A DNA stretch of 64,000 bases from Limnoperna fortunei (lineage: Eukaryota; Mollusca; Bivalvia; Mytilida; Modiolidae), in NCBI GenBank assembly GCA_944474755.1, contig OX104113.1, forward strand, positions 48,871,644-48,935,643, written 5' to 3'. The notes beneath the pieces were generated by a model that saw nothing but the letters and a program-made list of their open reading frames with translations, was not told where the DNA came from and did no database searches. Every line of letters starts with the position of its first letter. Positions within the stretch are counted from its first letter, which is position 1. Of the stretch, positions 56,201-64,000 are shown in pieces. Made by a program: the position numbers and the translations under genes.

Positions 56201-58806
56201 TATGTTGCATAAGGTATGTCTCACTTTTTGTATTGTACAACGTTAGTTTGACATTGTGCAACTTATTTTTTGCATTAAATTTCAAAATCTCTGTTTCCTT
56301 TTTGTTTTATTTTTTCTATTGTCTAAGGTTAGGTACGTAATGTGCAGGTTTACCAGGGATTGAACAACAATACTTCTCAACCTGTCCCCATGTGGCAGTT
56401 TGGGGATTCCCTTAAGATTAGGTACAAAATATGCAGGGTCACCGGTGATAGGTCAAAAATACTTCTCAGTGTGTCCCCAGGTGGCAGATTGGGAATTCCC
56501 TTAAGGTTGGGTACATAATGGGCAGGGTTACCAGGGATAGACCAGAAATACTTCTCAGTGTCCCCAGGTGGAACATTAGGGATTCCCTTAAGGTTGGGTA
56601 CATAATGGGCAGGGTTACCAGGGATAGACCAGAAATACTTCTCAGAGTGTCCCCAGGTGGCAGATTGGGGATTCCCTATTCTTGTGAAGGAGGGATTGAC
56701 AGGTGATAATATGAAGTCCCAAAAGCAAACCCAAGTGGGTTAAGTGTGCAACATGTTTAGAGAGTGCTACAACTACTTGCCTTGCACCATAACAAACTGT
56801 TTTGTAGGGGCCTTGGAGGAGTTACAAAAAGCTACATTTTTCTTCTTTACCTAAATTTTCATACTTTAATGGTGGCAGAGAAAATTTTGTTTCCAGTGAT
56901 CCATTCCATTTTCCCATAAGTTTATTTATAGTTTGTTATCTTGTTGTTCCCTTATAAAAGTTGAAATATTGCGCATGCTCATAGGACATTAAAGCAATCA
57001 TTCAATAACTTTATCTAGGCTTAGATCATAATCCAGAACTGATGAAATTATTAGTGTTTTGCTTTTGCTTCTGATCATATAAAAAATCTAATAATATGAT
57101 GGTTATAATAAACACAAATTTATGGAGACTGATAAATACTGATAAATAGTTGTGTTAAAATTAGAACTAGTACAAGATTATATTAAATTGTCATTCCAAT
57201 TTTTACTTAAATAAAATGTTTAATATGGTATACTTTATATTGTACAAAGAATTTGTGAATGCATTAATTTGTTTTTTAATGCTTTAAAATATAGAACATA
57301 ACAAAAGTAAAAAATGAAGATCAAAATATCTTAGATACTCTCAAAAAAGAATTAAAAAATAAATTAAAATCTCTGAATCCCCTTAAATAAGATTTAAAAA
57401 TTAAAATCTCTTATACACTTGAAGAATATTTAAACATTAAAATCTTAAATACAAGTACTCTTGAATTAGGTTTGAAAATCTCAGATACCATAAGATAAAA
57501 ATTTAAATGAAAATTTGGATGATGAAAAATGAAATTTACCCTCAGATAAGAATAGAAACCAAACCAAAAGACACCATTGAATAAGATACAAAATAATAAT
57601 CTTTGAGATTTTCCTGTTCTTGTGTTTGATTTGATTTCTTAACCCCTGTGGTAATAATTCAGATGAAATCGATTAACATTTATCTTGAGGTATGATTGAT
57701 TTTGTTACCACTATATCTATCACTCTACCATGATAATAATTTGTATTGTTGATAATTGCAGGCTCCTGCGGCCTTTGGTTTAGTGTCTTTCCTACTACAT
57801 GAAGGATTTGATCGTCCCAGGATCAAGAAACATTTATTTGTATTTTCTGTTGCTGCTCCAATAGGTGCAGTAGCAACATATGTCTTACTCAGCCAGGTAT
57901 GTACACAAATTGATTGATTTTTTACCTGTTTCTGTTGTGTAATCAATACCATAGGTGACCAGTCTAGTCTGTCAAATAAAAAAATCCAACTGCAGACAAT
58001 TATCAATATGTTCTAATCCAACAGTCGTCCTGAAGTACAAATATGACTTATGAAACTTTTCCAAACATATTAGTCTTTTACTTGTTTATAACTACAGGGA
58101 ACATGCCTGTCAACACTGAGGTTGCAGTTTCAAGCTTAACTGCAGGCAGGATGTACTCAACTCCAACTTTAATTTATGAAGATTGTTGGTTTTGACTAGG
58201 TTTTCTAGCTCACTCCCCTAATACAAACTAGAGGCTATGATTTAGCTGAAAAATCGCTGACAATGACATTAAAACGTGGGGAAACACTGCTCAATTAGTG
58301 TGCACAGGATATTGTTCTCATCCAACTGTTTTTGCAGATATTTGTTTATATTTGCTTTATTATCTTTGACTATTTAAATCTTTTGCATGAATGTTTATCC
58401 TTTCTACTGTTATTACAGAAAGCGTTGATTTTAAAATGACATTCATTCATTGATAAGTAAACCATATACACATATCTATGAGATGTTCTTAAATTAGTTT
58501 TTGTTTGACATGGTACCTTGATGTCATCATAAACAAAGTACATAAACTTTATTATTTCAGAGATCTGCAGAATCATTTACAGATATAAAAACAACTGGTA
58601 TTGCCATGTTATTCAGTGCTGGCACATTTTTGTATGTAGCTACAGTACATGTATTGCCGGAGGTATCATCTGGGCAAGTCAGACATACCAACCCAGATGG
58701 GACGGTAGTTGTACATGAACACAAAGGATTTAAAAGTGCAGAACTTGTAGCTATTGTAGTAGGAGCCATTTTACCTGTTTTGTTATCACTAGGTCATAAG
58801 CATTAG
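53298..58806 (+). CDS. SLC39A9: Zinc transporter ZIP9 (solute carrier 39 member 9), 7 exons
   Basis: ZIP9 moves zinc into the cytosol from the secretory pathway or outside; in vertebrates it sits in the Golgi and plasma membrane. Exons 53298-53393, 54086-54191, 54591-54794, 55558-55638, 56128-56213, 57762-57896 and 58561-58806 join in phase into 317 residues (human 307). TM1 is [20 protein letters not shown]; exon 2 (residues 33-67) has [20 protein letters not shown]. Exon 3 holds a His-rich cytoplasmic loop ([14 protein letters not shown], residues 71-100) followed by a TM ending [12 protein letters not shown]. The ZIP metal site is HAAADG at residues 160-165 plus IMLHKAP with H190; the C-terminal part has [20 protein letters not shown]. 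The His-rich loop differs from the human one in sequence but keeps the position. Transcribed divergently from ERH. No broken residues were seen. Confidence 0.95.
56325..56690 (+). repeat. 89-bp minisatellite in SLC39A9 intron 5, four units
   Basis: GGTACGTAATGTGCAGG-type starts lie at 56332, 56421, 56510 and 56597, steps of 89, 89 and 87 bp. Each unit has ACCAGGGATAG, AATACTTCTCAG, GTCCCCAGGTGGCAG and GATTCCCTTAAG. The last two units are nearly identical. Confidence 0.9.
58085..58280 (+). repeat. Dispersed SINE-like repeat, copy 2, in SLC39A9 intron 6
   Basis: Homologous to 12860-13112 (CTGTCAACACTGAGGTTGCA, CTTAACTGCAGGCAGGATGT, CTCAACTCCA, CCCCTAATACAAA, CTGAAAAATCGCTGA, ATTAAAACGTGG). The right end is best conserved. 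Confidence 0.5.
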
Positions 58807-58955
58807 ACTTCTTTGCTAGTCAAAGTCGCATCACATTAATCTTTAAAGCAGAGGTTAAAATCCCATCTGACCACTATTCCAGCAGCTGTAATGATAGCAA
58901 ATCTAAGCGGGTTTGGTTCAACTCGTGATTATCAAATACAACAATCCTTATCTGT

Positions 58956-59224
58956 AATTATACCCCCCCCCCCCGCAAACTTGTTTGGGGCCTATATAGG
59001 AATCACCTTGTCTGTCTGTCTGTCTGTCCACATCCCTTGTAAGTGCAACTCCTCCTAAACTGCTTGATGTAATTTAACCAAACTTAACATAAAGGAAGTA
59101 CATTATATGTAGATGTGAATGACAGATTTTTATTGACCTCGGATATCATTAAAGGGAAATAATTGGACTTGAAAGTGAAGCGGGGGTATCCCTTTGTGAG
59201 CGTGCTCACAGTCCTCACTTGTTA
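58956..59224 (+). mobile_element. Short dispersed repeat with C-run and GTCTGTCT tract
   Basis: Starts TTATACCCCCCCCC, followed by TTGGGGCCTATATAGGAATC and five GTCT units, and ends GCGGGGGTATCCCTTTGTGA plus TGCTCACAG. The ends are loosely inverted (TATACCCCC against GGGGGTAT), as in families 2 and 3. It begins 150 bp after the SLC39A9 stop, so it lies in the probable 3' untranslated region. Confidence 0.6.
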
Positions 59225-62200
59225 AATTTTGCATATACAGTGTTGCAAAAAATTAGTGAAGAATGCAGTACACATAAAAGATTTCCTTTGAAACTTTGAA
59301 ACTACCAATGAATACTTGTGATTTCAAGATTTTGATATTTATATGATGAATGACTGCAGCAGAAAGCCTCATTATTTTAATTAAATTACAATTATTAATA
59401 GTCAGAATTGCTATTGGCATTATTGAGTTACATTCTTGCCATTGATTTAACATAAATAATACATGTAGTCTAACAGTTCTGTATCTAATGGTCGTCTGCT
59501 TCAATGATTGAATGTTTACTGTTGAATATTATGATGTAATAATGTGTTTAAAATGTATATTTTGTTTACAGAGTCATGATTTCTATGTCAGTCAGTCAGA
59601 TTGTATATTTGTATAAACTAATTTTAGTAGTGGTGACCAAGGTTCTTAGAAACTTTTTACAATGAGTTAGAAATTCGAAAACTATATGTCTAATTTACCA
59701 TTTTGTTTCTAAGACAATGATAAAATAATTGTAGTGTAAGTACAAATGTCAGTTGTTAATCACACAATTTAAAGAAAGATGCTCATGTATAAATACTTAT
59801 ATTTTATAATGCTCCTCAGTCTTTTTTATGCATAAAACTTCCATCATATGATGCCTTAATTACTTATATCAGAAAAAAAATCATATTTCATGACTGTGTT
59901 CACACATATTAATAATTCATTGGATACAAAATATTTTACAGGTTTTCATTATGAATTATCATTTTTTATTATTATTTATTAATAATTTCATCTGTTTCTC
60001 TTTTTCTAAGTTTTATACAGGTAGATAATAATATTTTTGAATTGTTCTCAAATTCTTAAATTTAAATTTTCGTTTTGCAAAAGCTATTAGGAATTTTATT
60101 GTTTTCTCCCAGTTGGTTCAGTGTCATTATGTTTTGTCATATGCCAACATAAATGTGAGTGTGAGGTGCATGAATAATTACTTAATTTATTTACACAGTG
60201 TTGAAATTAAAAACCCATCAGTTATTTGTGTAGTCAATTAAAAATGTCTTGTTTTTTTAAACTATATGATTTATAAAAATTTTAGGATTCTCAAAAACTC
60301 TTCAAAACTTTTTTTATTTACATCAAACATAGAATTGCTTCTGGTTGGGAAAACAACAGAATCAGTGTAACTATTGTCAAAGTGAATAAGATTGCATGTA
60401 CATACTTTTTTAGAGTCTACATGTACACTAGAACGAATACTTGTATCCTCCCTTTTTTTTTTGGCAAGGTTACGAATTTAGTCTCATTTCTCGTAATGAA
60501 TCACTCCCGGCACTTTGATGTCCAAAAGAAGTTGCATATACAATCAGACATGGTCCATCTTGATATCTTTCAACAGTGTCACCATTTTTTTATGGGTTTT
60601 GTGTTTAAAATCGATCATTATTGATACGCTTTGTTAGTTATTGCCATTTTTAATAACCCGTTGTGCATTGTGTATTAATTGACATTCATTTCTCTTTTAC
60701 AAAAAATTACGTTTACTACATGAAAAACATTGAGAAACCAGAAAATGAATGGTGTTTTGCATCTTGGGTAATAAATATGTAAATTACTGGATTCTTACTA
60801 CGGAATGGTTGTTATAGTATGCAAATTAGCACATTTATAACAAAATTAGGTCACATTATCCATATACGGAAAACTGATAAACATAGCATTTTCAAAGTGC
60901 ATCTTCAAAGACGAAAAGATAAATTTCTTCAATAAAAATCGTTTCCTGTTAGTTGGCAATGTCTAAAGCTTTAATAACGTAAAGATGATGAATATTATGT
61001 TTGAATTTTGTATAAATAGATCGAAGTTTGATTTTTTACTTTGCAAAGAGCAAAATAGGACTGAATTCTGCCGTTAATCCGACAAATCACAAAACTAACT
61101 TCGGGATTATAACTGCAGTAAAATTCGGCCTACATGTACACACTTTTATGGCGTCTACATGAACACACATTTATGGAGTCTACGCGTACACACATTTATG
61201 GAGTATACCTGTACACACATTTTGGCATCTCCATGTACACACATTTTTGGAGTCAAGTTTAACAATTATTTTAACAATTATTTAAAGAAATAAATTTAGA
61301 CAGAACATTACTTTAATTCATTTATTGTTTGGATATAAACTTTTATGAGTATATTACGATTTCATCTCTCAGTCCTAGTTTTTCAGTATACACAGTATAT
61401 TATTCATGTATGCCAAAACAAACAACAAAAAACAAATAAATGTGTAAAATTCACATCTGTGGGAGTTTTCAGTACGTTCAATAAATATCATTAAAGGTAT
61501 AAATTTAATTTGCTAAGCAATATTAGAAATTATATTGATCATAAGGGATGCACTCTGATCTGTAGGACTGTAGTGATAATATCATGTAAACCTTTTGTAT
61601 TGATTATTTTGTCTGCAACAATTTGCACAGAGTAGCATCAGTGGAACTAAATTGTATCAAGTGTTGACTAAATGCAGAATTTTATTATGTAAAAACTGTA
61701 GTTTATTTATATATGAAAAAATAATTGACATTATAAATAACATATGCAAGATATGCTGACAGGGCTATTCCATTAAAAATTTAAGGGTAGGGGATAGAGG
61801 TTTAGTAATGTATCTACTACCAAGATACAAATTTTCATACTTTTGCATTGTCAAATGGAACATTATTGATCCATAACCCATGGCCCAAAATTACAATATA
61901 ATGTCCCTTCCTATCCCATTATTTTAATGCAATAGCCCTCATTTTAAAATGGGGTAAATATATGTGCATTTAATGTACCTGTGTGAGAGTAAAATACATC
62001 TGTCCAGAATAGTTTAAGGCATATTGAGAGTGTTAATCAGTTAGAGAGAATGTAAATAGTTATGAGTGGGTACATCATTAAGAAAAATTCATTAGTTGTG
62101 ATCATCCATCATGGTATTTTATTCATATATCATACTGTTTATCTAACGTAAGTTTTTATGACTAATTATATTGTTTCTGGTTTTTATCTGTGGGAGTTTT

Positions 62201-62511
62201 GTCATGTTACGTGGTGTATGGAAGGCAGAATCAAGAACAGTGCTGTTGACTGTTAGGTACTTAAACAGTAGTTTGTTTTACCTAAAATAATGTTATCCCT
62301 TTCAATGGTTGTCACATTTACTTAATTGATCATTTCATTATATTCATTGGTAGCCATTTAACTTTTTCCTGGACTTGATTGAGTTAGGCAGGCACTGCTT
62401 TCTGGTCTAGAAAATTCATGATTTTAACTGGGTTCTGGTTAGTCATTTCTATTTTTTTTCTTCTTTTTTCTTGTTGCCATTCTGGATTTGCTATTGCTCC
62501 TTTCCTTTTTT
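59225..62511 (+). other. SLC39A9 3' untranslated and intergenic sequence
   Basis: No further exon or gene recognised; the poly(A) site was not fixed. At 61131-61255 a short tandem repeat of about 25 bp (TACATGTACACAC, TTTATGGAGTCTA) occurs about five times. The rest is AT-rich. Confidence 0.4.
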
Positions 62512-63521
62512 AGCTCACCTTGGCTGAAGGTCCATGTGAGCTTTTGCCATCACTTGGCGTCTGTCATCCGTCATCAATCATAGAAGTTTTCAAAATCTTC
62601 CTCTCTGAAACCATTGGGCCAATTTTTTCAAACTTTACCACAATCATCTTTAGGATTCCTAGTTTCAAATTTGTATCCAGGGTGTTGATCAACAGACAAA
62701 GATGACCACTGTTACTAAAAATAGAACATGGGTTTCAACACACGTTTTTTCCTCAATATCTCAAAAATTATAATACCCACAAAGAAAACCGTAACTTCAA
62801 ATTGATCAGCACATTAAAGTCTACAATAGATGCTATTAGTGTGAAGTTGTGTGATGACTTCCTGCAGGAGTTATTGCCCTTTAATGATGATTTTTGACAA
62901 AATTTTAAGTATTTACAATATAACTTCTAAACTATAAGAGCTAGAGTAAAACTGTAATTTGCAAAAATGATCAGTAATACAAGCCCTACAATTCAATTTA
63001 TTGGTCTGAAATTGTCAGATGACTCCATATAGGAGGTATTGCCTGTTAATAAACATTTTTAGTGAAATTTGTACTTTTTGCCCTGTAACTTAAATGCCAT
63101 AACAGCTAGATTGAAACTGTAAATTGCACAAATGATCAGCAAAGCAAGGCATACAAATCCTTGCTAGTCCAAAATTAGACGACTCTTTATAGGAGTTACT
63201 GCCATTTTAGTTATGAATTTGGACAAAATAATCAGTTTGCTGTGTTTTAAATTAATGTCTATAACACCCAGAGTAAAACTGTAAATTACTAATTTAACCT
63301 ACCTTAAGGATAAGGAATACAAATCATTTGATTTTCAGAAATTGTCTGATGGCACCTTATAAAAGTTGTTGTAATTGACCAAAATTTTTGAAGAAATGTT
63401 TAGTTTTTGCTCAGTAACTTAAACGCTAAAACAACTACTGTAGACTGAAAGTGTAAACTGCAAAGATTTAAATATAGTTAAAGTCATTTGTGTTCCAGGT
63501 GAGCGAGCTGGGAGCCTCTAG
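62512..63521 (+). mobile_element. Family-1 repeat, copy E, diverged subtype
   Basis: Starts AGCTCACCTTGGCTGAAGGT then CCATGTGAGCT (5' hairpin with changes) and ends TTCCAGGTGAGCGAGCTGGG then AGCCTCTAG and T. The interior has four loosely repeated blocks around GACTCCATATAGGAGGTATT, so this is a distinct subfamily. Confidence 0.7.
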
Positions 63522-64000
63522 TTCTCGTGTTGGTAGGATTGTTTCATTGTTATTTTTCATATTTGTATGTGTTGTTTGTTCACTGTTAAGTTTATTCAGT
63601 CATTTAATTCATGAATTCAGGTCATGTAATAGTTTAATAATATAGATATTAATAGTAACAAAACAATTGTATGCCACTATTTTTTAAGATATGAAAAAAT
63701 CTACAATAGAGTCTAGTCTGCTTTGTTCAATGAAAAAATCTTATGTTATGCTTCTAGGAAAACATTAAAAGTCAGCCATGACATTTGGCTTTCTGCATTA
63801 ATGATTCAGTGACATTGTAAACATATTTATTTATTTATTTACTTTGCTTATTTAAAAAATATATTAACTTTTTAAGGCATCAATAAAGCTTTAAATAGTA
63901 AAAAAGAAAAATACCAGTTATAAATTGTTCACATTTGATCAAAACAAATCAGTAAAATAAATCCTGATGGTGATTTCAAGGTAAAAGGAGCTGATAAATG
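63522..64000. other. Unassigned intergenic sequence at window end
   Basis: AT-rich with a TTTA repeat near 63825-63841; nothing else recognised. Confidence 0.4.

Overview
The window is AT-rich, intron-rich animal DNA. Protein similarity and the repeat types (hairpin-ended elements, GTCCGTCC-rich repeats, CR1/L2-like LINE pieces, CAGGG-ended MITEs) suggest a lophotrochozoan, most likely a bivalve mollusc; species is not determinable from this. No bacterial-type operon, tRNA, rRNA or CRISPR array was seen. Four protein-coding genes can be built from splice sites and phase.

Gene 1 (+, 1080..11153, 5' end off-window) encodes a coiled coil of near-identical 35-residue repeats followed by two membrane segments; I do not recognise the family. 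Gene 2 (+, 20372..37581) is sororin (CDCA5), the cohesin protector: 6 exons, 380 residues, FGF motif and C-terminal sororin box, with a CDE/CHR-like element just before its ATG. Its 13.7-kb first intron holds a nested stack of transposons. Gene 3 (-, 47456..52711) is ERH (enhancer of rudimentary homolog), with two alternative last exons in tandem. Gene 4 (+, 53298..58806) is SLC39A9/ZIP9, a zinc transporter of 317 residues in 7 exons. ERH and SLC39A9 are head to head with 586 bp between their ATGs, an arrangement that (from memory) is also found in human 14q24.1.

Repeats fill most of the rest. Family 1 (copies near 2.3, 4.5, 13.6, 15.6, 16.6, 18.1, 44.9 and 62.5 kb) begins with an AGCTCACC hairpin and ends with a GAGCCT hairpin plus CTAG; family 2 (3.2, 3.8, 45.8 kb) also ends in a small hairpin plus CTAG. 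Both look like non-autonomous Helitron-like elements. One degraded family-1 copy at 18.1-18.5 kb contains a 279-bp segment homologous to the ERH/SLC39A9 promoter, with CpGs decayed: a candidate promoter capture. In sororin intron 1 a 5'-truncated LINE (20706..29886) is split by a dead hAT transposon (itself carrying a smaller element), a family-3 repeat and a 2.4-kb MITE (itself carrying a 146-bp tandem array). Many foldback MITEs are also present.
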